Shown one piece after another: positions 1-8,188 of a DNA stretch of 47,616 nucleotides (position 1 is its first letter; every line of letters starts with the position of its first letter). Location: assembly GCA_027452005.1 (NCBI GenBank), contig DAIDHF010000006.1, forward strand, positions 1-47,616. The letters are read 5' to 3'. The notes under the pieces are model-generated. The model did no database searches and was not told where the DNA came from. It was given only the letters and a program-made list of their open reading frames with translations. A program made the translations under genes and the position numbers. Source of the stretch: Acidimicrobiales bacterium (lineage in GTDB: Bacteria > Actinomycetota > Acidimicrobiia > Acidimicrobiales > JAKAVM01).

Positions 1-1
1 A

Positions 2-598
2 CTTGTCAGGAATCACGTAGAGTGCGTCATAATCGGTAGCTTTGGCGCCATTGCTCATGGGGTAGAACTTGACATGACTGACATCGACTTAGTACCCAAG
101 CTCACCGCAGTGAACGTGCGTGCAATAGCCAAAGCGCTCTCGGAAATAGGACTTGACGACGAGCACGGAGCAAGCCCCGCGGTCATCGGATTCCTTCACG
201 AGATGCCCGAGTTCATCAACTCGAACAGCACATGGGTAATTCTCACCGACGCTGGCCAGGTCGACCTTACAACGCAACCAGACGGTTTTCCCGGCGGGTA
301 CTATGACTTGGTAAGAAACGCGGGTGACATTGAGAATAACTCGACGGTACTCGTTGCTTGTCTGGAAGACATCAAAAGGTCGAAAGAGATAGCCGGGAGA
401 AACAAAGACAAGCAAGCCCTGAAGATGTTCCCAGTCGACACGCCGCCTTCCATGCGTTCCACTCCTCTTCCCCCTCTGCCGACGAGGGACGAGTTGACGA
501 CGCGGATGCGTGAAGGCGGCAATAAGGGCGAGCTTGTTCTCAAGCCAACGACAGACAGGCGAACGGGAAAGACGGTTATGCGCTGGATGAGACCCTAG
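2..598 (+). CDS. Small nucleotidyltransferase, copy 1 (5' end outside window)
   Basis: Pol-beta-like nucleotidyltransferase, incomplete at the window edge. The frame is open from base 2, upstream of the first in-frame ATG at 74, and the residues coded by 2-73 (ending IIGSFGAIAHG) align with the paralogue at 1011-1667, so the gene must start before the window. The GSxGA signature followed by MTDID gives the paired aspartates that bind metal in this fold. Both copies end in a conserved TTDR..GKT..RWMRP tail. About 16 N-terminal residues are missing by comparison with copy 2. The nucleotidyltransferase fold is a good call. A toxin role is inferred from the neighbouring XRE gene, and the substrate is unknown. 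Confidence 0.75.
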   Translation, partial: LVRNHVECVIIGSFGAIAHGVELDMTDIDLVPKLTAVNVRAIAKALSEIGLDDEHGASPAVIGFLHEMPEFINSNSTWVILTDAGQVDLTTQPDGFPGGYYDLVRNAGDIENNSTVLVACLEDIKRSKEIAGRNKDKQALKMFPVDTPPSMRSTPLPPLPTRDELTTRMREGGNKGELVLKPTTDRRTGKTVMRWMRP

Positions 599-618
599 GA
601 AGGTCGATCCTCATTGCT

Positions 619-648
619 TTGACCTAGCTGGTCGTACCTAGCTACAAT
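619..648 (+). promoter_or_regulatory. Sigma-70-like promoter for the XRE/NTase pair
   Basis: TTGACC at 619-624 and TACAAT at 643-648 are separated by 18 bp, a good match to a housekeeping promoter. The XRE start lies 29 bp after the -10 box. The promoter sits between the two nucleotidyltransferase copies, so the XRE gene and copy 2 probably form their own transcription unit. Confidence 0.55.
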
Positions 649-676
649 AGTAGAAAGAAGCAGTTAGGAGGCCGAC

Positions 677-1021
677 GTGAGTAACAAGCCGATCTTGCCC
701 CTCGCGGCAGGACTTATCTACAACGCCAGGACGAGGGCGGGCATCAGCAAGTCGGAGCTTGCCAGGAGGCTGAAGGTGTCCCCATCGGCCGTTTCAGACT
801 GGGAGGCCGGGATCAAGGACCCTTCCGTCTCGAATCTGTACAGGGTTGTCTCCGCCTGCGGTTTGAGTCTTCGAATGTCGGCCCGCGACTTCACCCCCGC
901 AGATCGAATCCAGATGGAGACCGACCGCGATCAGATTTTGAGTGGGAATGGAAAGAAGAACGCCCAGAGAGCCATCAAGGTAGCTAAAGAGATGGGCTTG
1001 AAGTGCGCCCGTGCATCGTAA
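677..1021 (+). CDS. XRE-family helix-turn-helix protein (antitoxin-like)
   Basis: A 114-residue protein with a Cro/CI-type helix-turn-helix at about residues 12-66, including SKSELARRLKVS and a recognition helix around SAVSDWEAG. The C-terminal 45 residues are charged and probably partner-binding. The GTG start at 677 is supported by AGGAGG at 666-671 with a 5-nt spacer. Its last codons overlap the start of the downstream nucleotidyltransferase by 11 bp, so translation is probably coupled. In known HTH/nucleotidyltransferase pairs the HTH member neutralises its partner and represses the operon; that role is inferred here. A plain transcription factor remains possible. Confidence 0.8.
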   Translation: MSNKPILPLAAGLIYNARTRAGISKSELARRLKVSPSAVSDWEAGIKDPSVSNLYRVVSACGLSLRMSARDFTPADRIQMETDRDQILSGNGKKNAQRAIKVAKEMGLKCARAS

Positions 1022-1667
1022 CGCCCTTCCGTTAGATGCCAAGCCAATACTGCTTGCACTTCGCGAATACGGCGCAGTGGGGGTGATCGTGGGAAGTTAC
1101 GGGGCGATAGCTCAAGGAGTGGAGCTTGAGATGACCGACATTGACATCTCCCCCAAGCTCTCCTCGGAGAATATTCGGGCCATAGCCAGGGCGCTCGCCA
1201 GTATTGGAGCGCGCGAAGCCGAGGTAGATGCCGACAACGCAAGTGGTGGGTCGTTGATACTCGATACCTTAATCAGGGACCCCGAGTTCATTCACACCAG
1301 GGACCTTTGGATGTTCTTGACCCCACACGGAGAAGTAGACCTGGTAATGCACCCTGCCGGATTCCCGAATGGTTACGCCGATCTAGTAGACGAGGAGGCT
1401 GAACTCGGTCAAGAAGGTGAGTCGGGCATCCTATACGCCAGTTTGGACGACATACGCAGGTCCAAGGAGGAGGCGGGTCGTCACAAAGACGTGGAGGCAC
1501 TCAATAAATTTCCTCCTCCTACCAAGAGTAACGTCAAATTCCCGCCCCTGCCTGACTACGACGAGTCCCTCCTTCTCGCCAGGTCACACAAAAAGAGTGA
1601 GAGCTTGATACTTAGAGAGACTACCGATCGGAACGGGAAGACTATTCATCGTTGGATGAGGCCATAG
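1011..1667 (+). CDS. Small nucleotidyltransferase, copy 2 (toxin-like)
   Basis: A 218-residue protein with VGSYGA at about residues 27-32 and MTDIDIS at 41-47, where D43 and D45 would be the catalytic metal-binding pair of a Pol-beta-type nucleotidyltransferase. It is a clear paralogue of the partial gene at 2-598, matching along the whole length including the RWMRP C-terminus. The GTG start at 1011 lies inside the XRE reading frame, an arrangement typical of coupled toxin-antitoxin genes. The family resembles the uncharacterised nucleotidyltransferases found next to HTH proteins. Substrate and toxicity are not shown by the sequence. Confidence 0.78.
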   Translation: MHRNALPLDAKPILLALREYGAVGVIVGSYGAIAQGVELEMTDIDISPKLSSENIRAIARALASIGAREAEVDADNASGGSLILDTLIRDPEFIHTRDLWMFLTPHGEVDLVMHPAGFPNGYADLVDEEAELGQEGESGILYASLDDIRRSKEEAGRHKDVEALNKFPPPTKSNVKFPPLPDYDESLLLARSHKKSESLILRETTDRNGKTIHRWMRP

Positions 1668-1703
1668 AAGACGCAAGATCACTCGTCGAGGCTATCTACC
1701 TAA

Positions 1704-2633
1704 CTAGTGGACATGACCGTGGTCAGGACTTTGGGTGGTCTCTAGCCAGCGCCGGAACCCAGCCGCGTTCGAGTGTATCCCATTCAAGGTCTCCAGCTTC
1801 TTGTTTACCTCCGGGTCAAGCTGAGGAGAGGACACCAAGAACTTCTCCGACAGGGCCTGGGCGATATCCTGGCCTTGCTCATAGGCCCGTCTGGCTTCGT
1901 TGGCCCATGACGACAGTGTCTCACAGGCCTCATCTAGGGTGTCTCTGGGATCTCCGGGCACGAGCCCGTAGTGGGCCAGACACAGACCGACCGGGTCTCG
2001 CTCGGCAAACCTACCCAGAGAGTGAAGGGCTAGGTTCAAGTCGAAGTCTGGAGGAGGGGTTGACGGTCTCAAGACCCCCGAGTCCGGAAGGCGTACCCCC
2101 ACGGCATCCCCACAAAATAAGAGCCCCGAGAGTGAGTCGTGCAGGGCTAGGTGGTGCTTGGCATGTCCCGGCGAGTCGACCGCCACGAGCTGGCGACCCG
2201 GTGAGATCTCTACCGTGTCCTCGTCGTACAAGACCCGGATCCGGTCGGACGGTGTCGGATCAAGTCTCCCGTATAGGGAGTCTAAAAGAGGCCCGTAAAC
2301 CCGAGAGGCCGAGTCCACGAGCCGGGAAGGATCTACAAGGTGCCGGGCCCCCTTTTCATGTACGTAGATGGTCGCGTTGGGAAAGTGTCGGGCGACATCT
2401 CCCACCCCTCCGGCGTGGTCGAGGTGGATGTGGGTAACCACGACCCCGGCCAGATCTTCCCGGCCAACTCCCAGGGCGTCAAGTTCGCCCAAGAGCACTT
2501 CCACGGAACTCTGGCTCCCGGTCTCAACCAGGACCGGGGCCGAACCCTCTAGGAGGTACCCAGCAGTAATTCTCTCCCAGCCACCCAACAAGGTGTCGAT
2601 CTCTATTACCCCGTCTGCAATTGATCGTGACAC
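1704..2633 (-). CDS. MBL-fold metallo-hydrolase
   Basis: A 309-residue metallo-beta-lactamase-fold hydrolase. THIHLDHAG at residues 67-75 supplies the HxHxDH metal ligands (H68, H70, D72, H73). Further ligands are in SPGHAKHH, FCGDAVG and LAHYG. The C-terminal helical region after the fold is typical of cytosolic thioesterase or lactonase-like members. The GTG start at 2633 has GGAGG just upstream. It is the last gene of a reverse-strand run, 17 bp after the glucose dehydrogenase gene. A lactonase acting on gluconolactone would fit the context, but the fold is too broad to fix a substrate. Confidence 0.85.
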   Translation of the reverse strand: MSRSIADGVIEIDTLLGGWERITAGYLLEGSAPVLVETGSQSSVEVLLGELDALGVGREDLAGVVVTHIHLDHAGGVGDVARHFPNATIYVHEKGARHLVDPSRLVDSASRVYGPLLDSLYGRLDPTPSDRIRVLYDEDTVEISPGRQLVAVDSPGHAKHHLALHDSLSGLLFCGDAVGVRLPDSGVLRPSTPPPDFDLNLALHSLGRFAERDPVGLCLAHYGLVPGDPRDTLDEACETLSSWANEARRAYEQGQDIAQALSEKFLVSSPQLDPEVNKKLETLNGIHSNAAGFRRWLETTQSPDHGHVH

Positions 2634-2650
2634 GACCTACCTCCGAATTC

Positions 2651-3700
2651 CTAGATGGAACCGATCTCTATAACGACCTTCACGTCGTCGGGCTGGCGTC
2701 TTATGGCCTCTTCCCATCTGGCCAGGGGTACCCGACGGGTTATCAACTTGGCCAGCCAGTCCTTCTCGGCCGCGGCCAGGGCCTTGGCCCCCATCTCGTA
2801 GTGGGTCGCGTTCGCGTTCACCGATCCCACCACGGCCTCATTTTCAAGGACCATATATCGGTTGAGTTCCCCGGCATCAACCGAAATTGACCGGCCCCCT
2901 GATGAGACCCCGGTCAGACAGACCACCCCACCTGGTCCCACGTGTTCCATGGCATCAAAGACCAACGACGGCACCCCGGTGCACTCGATCACGACGTCGG
3001 GTTCCTCTATGGCCTCGTGGATGGCCCCGGTGTGGTAGGTCGCACCCACTTCGGCCACCAGGTCGGGCTTGATCCCGCTTGTGACCTGGTCAATCACGTG
3101 TACCTGGTACCCGCGCTGGACCCCCATGAGGGCCCCGAGAAGTCCAACCGGACCCGCCCCGGTGATCACGGCCGTTTTAGGCTCCCAGGTAACCCGATTC
3201 CCTATCCGCTCGACATGGTCCCAGGCCTTTGCAAGTATCGTGGCCGGCTCAAGGAGCACCCCCAAGATTCCCAGGGTCGGGTCCACCTTGACCAAGCGAT
3301 CGGGGTTGGCCCGGTATCTCTCCCGGCAGAACCCGTGGAGTTCCTTGATCCCGTGCTCGGTGTATTGGCCGTTGCGACACATGTCCCACTCACCCCTCCC
3401 ACAGCTATAACAGGGCACCGGGTCGGGAGTCCGGACGATCCCGACCACGAGGTCTCCTGAGGCAAGACCTGAACCCTCGGGACACGAGAGAACTCGGCCA
3501 AGGGACTCGTGCCCGAGTACTAACCGGTCCTCGCCCGGGGGTGCCCAGCCGTAGGCTCCCGAGATGATCTCGATGTCTGTTCCACACACCCCAACCGCGA
3601 TGGTTTCAACTAAGACCGAACCCTCTGCCTCTTGGGGCTCGGGGAACTCGACCAACTCGGTTGAGTCCTTGGTCAACGGGACAATCGTGAGTGCTTTCAT
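2651..3700 (-). CDS. gdh: Zinc-dependent glucose 1-dehydrogenase (MDR family)
   Basis: A medium-chain dehydrogenase of 349 residues that oxidises an aldose, most likely glucose to gluconolactone, with NAD(P). Catalytic zinc ligands are C39 and H64-E65. Structural zinc cysteines lie in CYSCGRGEWDMC at 97-108. The GQYTEHGIKELHG stretch is typical of archaeal-type glucose dehydrogenases, as is E151 in the EPA motif. The Rossmann loop GAGPVG is at 181-186. It lies 9 bp downstream of a GH15 trehalase/glucoamylase, so glucose released from trehalose or glucan could feed directly into it. The family is secure; the exact sugar is inferred. Confidence 0.85.
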   Translation of the reverse strand: MKALTIVPLTKDSTELVEFPEPQEAEGSVLVETIAVGVCGTDIEIISGAYGWAPPGEDRLVLGHESLGRVLSCPEGSGLASGDLVVGIVRTPDPVPCYSCGRGEWDMCRNGQYTEHGIKELHGFCRERYRANPDRLVKVDPTLGILGVLLEPATILAKAWDHVERIGNRVTWEPKTAVITGAGPVGLLGALMGVQRGYQVHVIDQVTSGIKPDLVAEVGATYHTGAIHEAIEEPDVVIECTGVPSLVFDAMEHVGPGGVVCLTGVSSGGRSISVDAGELNRYMVLENEAVVGSVNANATHYEMGAKALAAAEKDWLAKLITRRVPLARWEEAIRRQPDDVKVVIEIGSI

Positions 3701-3709
3701 CTTGGTCTC

Positions 3710-5638
3710 CTAGCCCTTTCTCCGGTCGCCATTTTTTCTACGATCTTGATAGTGGGCCCCAGGGATTGATCTCGGGACACGGTTTCTTCTAGGCCACTGG
3801 CGGTGATGAGTGCGGATTGTCCTGGCTAAGGTAGGCATAACCACCGAGTCAGTCCGGACGTTTGCCGCACAGACCTCCTGAGAGAGGCTGTAGGCCGAGT
3901 TGACCAACGAGATGTGGCTGAAGGCCTGCGGGAAGTTTCCAACCTGGCGCTTGAGAATCGGGTCGTACTCTTCAGCCAGGAGTCCCACGTCATTGACCAG
4001 ACCGATCAGCCTCGAGAACATCTCGTGGGCCTCTTGGGTCCTGCCTATCATGGCCAGGTTGTCGACATACCAAAATGAGCACGCCAAAAAGGCGCCTTCT
4101 CGACCCTTGAGCCCGTCTACATCCGACGTCTTAGTTGTATCGTAGCGCAGTATAAACCCGTTCGACATCAACTCTTTGCCGATCACGTCTACAGTGGACA
4201 CGACTCGCGGGTCGTTAGCTGGTAGAAATCCGACCAACGGGATCATGAGCACCGAGGCGTCCAGGGTGTCAGACCCGAAGTACTGGGTGAAGGCACCGAG
4301 TTCGGTGTTGAAACCCTTGTCGAGGACCTCGGTGTAGATCTCGTCTCTAGTGGCCTTCCACCGCTCTAGGGGCCCTTGCAATCCGAACTCCTCGATTGAA
4401 CGCACGGCTCGGTCTAAGGCAACCCAGGCCATTACCTTGGAGTGGGTGAAGTGACGCCGGGGCCCTCTAACCTCCCAGATCCCGTCGTCGGGTTGCTTCC
4501 AGCCGGTCTCTAGGTACTCCAGGAGCGACCTCTGGAGGTCTTGAGAGTCGTCATCTCCAGCCAGGCCCACCTTTCGGGCCTGGTGTAGAGCGTCCATGAC
4601 CTCCCCGTAGACGTCCAACTGGAGCTGCCCGGCAGCGGCGTTCCCCACCCTGACCGGGGTCGAGCCCTCATAACCAGCCAGCCAGTCGACCTCGAATTCG
4701 TCTAGGCGACGCTCACCACCAGCCCCGTACATGATCTGGAGCTTGGCCGGATCCCCTGCGACGGCCCTCAAGAGCCAGTCTCGCCAGGCCAGGGCCTCGT
4801 CGTGGTAACCCCCGATCATGAGGGCCTGGAGGGTAAAGGTGGCATCTCTTAGCCAGCAGTACCGGTAGTCCCAGTTGCGCTCGCCCCCGATGGCCTCGGG
4901 GAGAGAGGTGGTTGCGGCAGCCACGATCCCCCCGGTCGGGGCAAACGTGAGAGCCTTGAGCGTTATCATAGACCTGACCACGAGGTCTCTGAGTTCTCCG
5001 TCGTAAGTACACATGTCCGACCACTCGCCCCAGTGGACCTCGGTGTCGTCTATCGCGTACATCGGGTTGACCGGTCTAGGAGCTGGCTCATTTGATGGGT
5101 GCCACGACAGGACAAAGGGAAGGACCTGACCCTCGTAGATTGTAAACTCGGCGACCGACTTGTAGTCCTTTCCGGTCACGTCTATCGGGGTCCACAGGTC
5201 CACGGCGTCTGGTCCCGCAATAGCTGAGAGGACCCCGTCGGTCTTGCGAACCCACGGGACCACCGACCCGTAATCGAACCGGAGCACGAGTTCCATTTCC
5301 ATCTCGACCTTCCCCGAGATCCCTGTTATCATCCGGACGATCTGGGGGTTGGTCTCTCTAAGAGGCATGCAGTCGGTCACTCTCACCGTGCCCTCGGGGG
5401 TGGAAAAGTCGGTGTCGAGAACCAGGGTCCCGGGACGATACGACCGGGACTTGCACATTTGCTGACCCTTCGCCGAGATCTTCCACCTCCCGTTTTCTGG
5501 GGTACCCAGCAGCGCTGCAAAACAGGCCGCCGAGTCGAACCTGGGAAGGCACAACCAGTCGATGGAACCGTCCTTGCCAACTAGAGCCGCCGTGTGCGTG
5601 TCACCAATAAGTGCGTAGTCTTCAATTGGTAGTGCCAT
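3710..5638 (-). CDS. Glycoside hydrolase family 15 (trehalase or glucoamylase)
   Basis: A 642-residue inverting alpha-glucosidase of family GH15. An N-terminal beta-sandwich (about 1-240) begins with the typical IEDYALIGDTHTAALV and GSIDWLCLPRFDS. It is followed by an (alpha/alpha)6 barrel containing RNWDYRYCWLRDA at 254-266. The probable general acid is E389 in DGIWEVRG; the general base is E556 or E557 in LLAEEYDP. No signal peptide is visible, so it is cytoplasmic. Actinobacterial members of this length are often trehalases, but glucoamylase activity cannot be excluded. The ATG start has AGAGGG upstream. It leads a run with glucose dehydrogenase and an MBL hydrolase. Confidence 0.88.
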   Translation of the reverse strand: MALPIEDYALIGDTHTAALVGKDGSIDWLCLPRFDSAACFAALLGTPENGRWKISAKGQQMCKSRSYRPGTLVLDTDFSTPEGTVRVTDCMPLRETNPQIVRMITGISGKVEMEMELVLRFDYGSVVPWVRKTDGVLSAIAGPDAVDLWTPIDVTGKDYKSVAEFTIYEGQVLPFVLSWHPSNEPAPRPVNPMYAIDDTEVHWGEWSDMCTYDGELRDLVVRSMITLKALTFAPTGGIVAAATTSLPEAIGGERNWDYRYCWLRDATFTLQALMIGGYHDEALAWRDWLLRAVAGDPAKLQIMYGAGGERRLDEFEVDWLAGYEGSTPVRVGNAAAGQLQLDVYGEVMDALHQARKVGLAGDDDSQDLQRSLLEYLETGWKQPDDGIWEVRGPRRHFTHSKVMAWVALDRAVRSIEEFGLQGPLERWKATRDEIYTEVLDKGFNTELGAFTQYFGSDTLDASVLMIPLVGFLPANDPRVVSTVDVIGKELMSNGFILRYDTTKTSDVDGLKGREGAFLACSFWYVDNLAMIGRTQEAHEMFSRLIGLVNDVGLLAEEYDPILKRQVGNFPQAFSHISLVNSAYSLSQEVCAANVRTDSVVMPTLARTIRTHHRQWPRRNRVPRSIPGAHYQDRRKNGDRRKG

Positions 5639-5695
5639 TGTTATCCCTCTTGGTGTCGTGTTAGGTCGCCGACAGTTTACCGGATATAACCCTGG

Positions 5696-6496
5696 CTAGT
5701 TCTGCCAGGCCGGACATATTCCTTGAAACGAACACCAGTTACAGAGCTTTGTCTTGCGGGTCTCAAAGTGGTCTCTTTCAAAGTCTCTCTTGATAGACAC
5801 CCAGGTGGTCTCGACTCGCTGTCTGGCCCCGGCCAAGTGGTCTGGACGTATCTCATCTGAGACCTCGATACCACTGTTTATGTACAAGATCCGGTACTCG
5901 CTAACCGGGGTGCCCAGCTGCTCGAGCATGGCCGCATACAGGTAGGGCTGATCGAGGGCCTCTTGCTTGTAGGACGCCGCGGGAACCTTCCCGGTCTTAT
6001 AGTCGGACACGACCACCAAGTCAGACCTCTCCTCAAGGCGGTCTATAAACCCGAGCACGCTAGCATCCCCAAACTTGGTCTCGACTCGCTTTTCCAGGGC
6101 CATGACCTGTACCTGTCCGGGGTCCTCGATCGAGAAGTATCCCTCGATGGCCTTCCAGGCATCCTTCCGAAAGATGAGTTGCCCGTCTCGGTCAAGGTCT
6201 AAGGCGACAAAGTCTGGCTGGGACTCAAACCAGCCGTCCCACCGGGTCCGACACAGATTCCGGGCGGCCTCGACCGTGCGTTCGTGGGCACCTAGTCCCA
6301 TTAGGCGCTCTAAGACGTCGTGCACGAAGGTTCCCACCAACATGGCCCGACTTGGTTGTTCTGGGATCTTGTCGATCCGTGAGAACTCAAACTTCTTCGG
6401 GCAACTTGAATAGGCGGCCATGGACGAGTGCGACAAGTACTTGGGCAACACCCTGGCTCGGTCTGGCTGGTGGGTATCAGGAACAGCTTGAGTCAT
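5696..6496 (-). CDS. RecB-like PD-(D/E)XK nuclease with Fe-S cysteines
   Basis: A 266-residue nuclease of the RecB/Cas4/AddB class. Visible motifs are H59 in GTFVHD, D152 in GFIDRL, D165 and K167 in SDYKTGK, and a QxxxY motif at Q183-Y187. Cysteines C32, C252, C255 and C261 have the spacing of the 4Fe-4S cluster of Cas4 and AddB. It is a stand-alone nuclease without helicase domains. Actinobacterial genomes often carry such a protein of unknown role. No cas1 or cas2 is present, so it is not a CRISPR Cas4. It is divergent from the restriction-modification pair at 6648-8163, with 151 bp between. Confidence 0.85.
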   Translation of the reverse strand: MTQAVPDTHQPDRARVLPKYLSHSSMAAYSSCPKKFEFSRIDKIPEQPSRAMLVGTFVHDVLERLMGLGAHERTVEAARNLCRTRWDGWFESQPDFVALDLDRDGQLIFRKDAWKAIEGYFSIEDPGQVQVMALEKRVETKFGDASVLGFIDRLEERSDLVVVSDYKTGKVPAASYKQEALDQPYLYAAMLEQLGTPVSEYRILYINSGIEVSDEIRPDHLAGARQRVETTWVSIKRDFERDHFETRKTKLCNWCSFQGICPAWQN

Positions 6497-6560
6497 GGTA
6501 AGTTTTAGAGTTATGCGGTGAAGGGGGGCGATCTATCAAGGCAACCGTCATCTTAGACCC

Positions 6561-6587
6561 GGCCAGCGACAGACGCTTTAGCTGGCC
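6561..6587. repeat. Inverted repeat between RecB-like gene and methyltransferase
   Basis: Perfect 7-bp arms GGCCAGC (6561-6567) and GCTGGCC (6581-6587) are separated by 13 bp in the divergent intergenic region. It could be an operator acting on both genes or a short RNA hairpin. No separate control-protein gene is visible beside the restriction-modification pair. Confidence 0.4.
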
Positions 6588-6647
6588 ACGTAGATTTCCC
6601 GCACGGTCTCACCGAGATGTCGCACGGCTAGGCTAACGTTTTGGTGT

Positions 6648-7724
6648 ATGACCCCCGAAAAGACCACCCCCAAAAAGGTCAAACGCCAAGGCACGGTGAC
6701 CTCGTCCTTTGGGGTATCGAGACGAGAAAACCATGACTCTTCGGCTTTCTACGATCGTTTTGTGGCGCCAGTTGTGCTCAACGACGACCAGATCAACAGG
6801 CCTGGCGAACTAGACACGTTCTATCTTGGAGATGCCTCAGATATGAGCCAGATACCGGACAAGTCGATAGGTCTCGTGGTTACCTCGCCGCCTTACTTCG
6901 CCGCCAAGGCCTATGAACTAGAACTGGGCAAGAGCGGGGTACCAACCTCCTATGTCAACTATCTCGACATGCTGAGAAGGGTGTTTTCCGAGTGCTACCG
7001 AGTCCTAGAACCCGGGGGGCGCATAGCGGTCAACGTGGCCAACCTGGGACGTAAACCCTTCCGAAGTCTCTCGGGAGATTTGACCCGGATCCTCCAAGAC
7101 GACCTGGGGTTCTTGATGCGCGCCGAGATCATCTGGGTAAAAGCTGAAGGGGCTTCAGGTAGCTGTGCCTGGGGCTCCTACGGGTCGTCGTCTAACCCGA
7201 CACTGCGTGACGTGTCCGAGAGAATTATCTTAGCCTCAAAGGGTCGCTTTGATCGCGCCCTCACCCGACTCGAACGTGAGCGGGCCGGTCTTCCCCATAG
7301 GTCGACAATCTCACCGGAAGAGTTCCGGGAGTTGACCTTGGATGTGTGGCGGTTCCCACCGGCCTCGGCCAAGAAGATTCGACATCCGGCACCTTTCCCA
7401 CAAGAGCTACCTAGAAGAGTAATTGAGCTGTTGACCTATGAGGGCGACGTGGTGCTAGATCCCTTTATGGGGAGCGGACAGAGCGCACTTGCCGCCCTTG
7501 AGACTAACCGGCACTTTTTGGGATACGACCTAGAGCCCAGCTACGTTGAGTTGTCTCGGGCCCGGGTCATGGAGGTAACCTCGCGACTTTCGCGCGAATC
7601 TAAGACAAAAAAGCCATCTTCAAAGTCGGCCAGTCTCACCGGTCGTGCCAGGCCAACGAGTAAAGCAACACTCACGAGTCCCAAGCAAGCAGGTCAGTCT
7701 CCTCGGTCCCGTGCCAGAGTATAG
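6648..7724 (+). CDS. DNA methyltransferase, SPPY type (probably N4-cytosine)
   Basis: A 358-residue beta-class DNA methyltransferase. Catalytic motif IV, TSPPY at residues 79-83, comes before the AdoMet-binding motif DPFMGSG at 271-277. SPPY rather than DPPY favours N4-cytosine methylation, though some N6-adenine enzymes share it. RHPAPFPQELPRRVIELL precedes motif I, as usual. The middle section (about 140-240) should contain the target-recognition region. The Lys/Ser/Thr-rich tail after about 315 looks disordered and overlaps the nuclease gene. It would protect host DNA from the nuclease encoded downstream. Confidence 0.88.
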   Translation: MTPEKTTPKKVKRQGTVTSSFGVSRRENHDSSAFYDRFVAPVVLNDDQINRPGELDTFYLGDASDMSQIPDKSIGLVVTSPPYFAAKAYELELGKSGVPTSYVNYLDMLRRVFSECYRVLEPGGRIAVNVANLGRKPFRSLSGDLTRILQDDLGFLMRAEIIWVKAEGASGSCAWGSYGSSSNPTLRDVSERIILASKGRFDRALTRLERERAGLPHRSTISPEEFRELTLDVWRFPPASAKKIRHPAPFPQELPRRVIELLTYEGDVVLDPFMGSGQSALAALETNRHFLGYDLEPSYVELSRARVMEVTSRLSRESKTKKPSSKSASLTGRARPTSKATLTSPKQAGQSPRSRARV

Positions 7725-8163
7725 GTCAGATCTCTCCCTGAGACCGTCGGAGTTTCAGTCGTCGTCAAGCCGACAAGGACGGCGATTTGCCGAGCAGTGT
7801 GACGACCTACTTGCCTCCTATGGATTTGAGCTACGCAACCGGATTGTCTTGCCCGAAATTGGGGTTGAGATAGATCAGCACGCAGTCAGTCCACTTGGCA
7901 ACGAGGTCTGGTTTGAGTACAAGGGATCTATTCAGGGAACTCGTCCCGGGCTAAAGAGGACCGATACGGTGAAAAAGGCCGTCGCCAACGGGGCCCTATT
8001 AGGCGGGCTAGAAGTTCATCCACCATATGTTGTTCTCGCCTCGCACCTGCCAGATTCAGGAGCTGGTCTTGCGATGCTCAAGGTAGCCCGAGACCTCGGC
8101 TATATTAGCGACGTGATCTGTGTCTACGATCCTGCCCAGGTCAACAGGCTTAGAAATCTCTAA
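7711..8163 (+). CDS. Restriction endonuclease, PD-(D/E)XK type
   Basis: A short nuclease of about 150 residues from GTG 7711. The frame is open further up and another GTG at 7645 would give 172 residues and an 80-bp overlap with the methyltransferase gene. The shorter form overlaps by 14 bp, and neither start has a strong ribosome site. EIGVEIDQHAV followed 14 residues later by WFEYKGS supplies the D...ExK catalytic signature of PD-(D/E)XK nucleases. The Lys-rich segment after it fits DNA binding. Its position directly behind a SPPY methyltransferase supports a type II restriction enzyme. I do not recognise the specificity. Confidence 0.72.
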   Translation: MPEYRSDLSLRPSEFQSSSSRQGRRFAEQCDDLLASYGFELRNRIVLPEIGVEIDQHAVSPLGNEVWFEYKGSIQGTRPGLKRTDTVKKAVANGALLGGLEVHPPYVVLASHLPDSGAGLAMLKVARDLGYISDVICVYDPAQVNRLRNL

Positions 8164-8188
8164 GTCAATATAGCTTCGTCCGAGATTA

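Noticed and set aside
1652..2437. Long forward open frame of 261 codons
   Set aside because: It is the antisense shadow of the MBL-fold hydrolase gene, which has clear motifs, and its own translation is low-complexity Arg/Pro/Ser.
5696..6496. Cas4 of a CRISPR system
   Set aside because: The motifs fit the wider RecB-like family, and no cas1, cas2, effector or repeat array is present.
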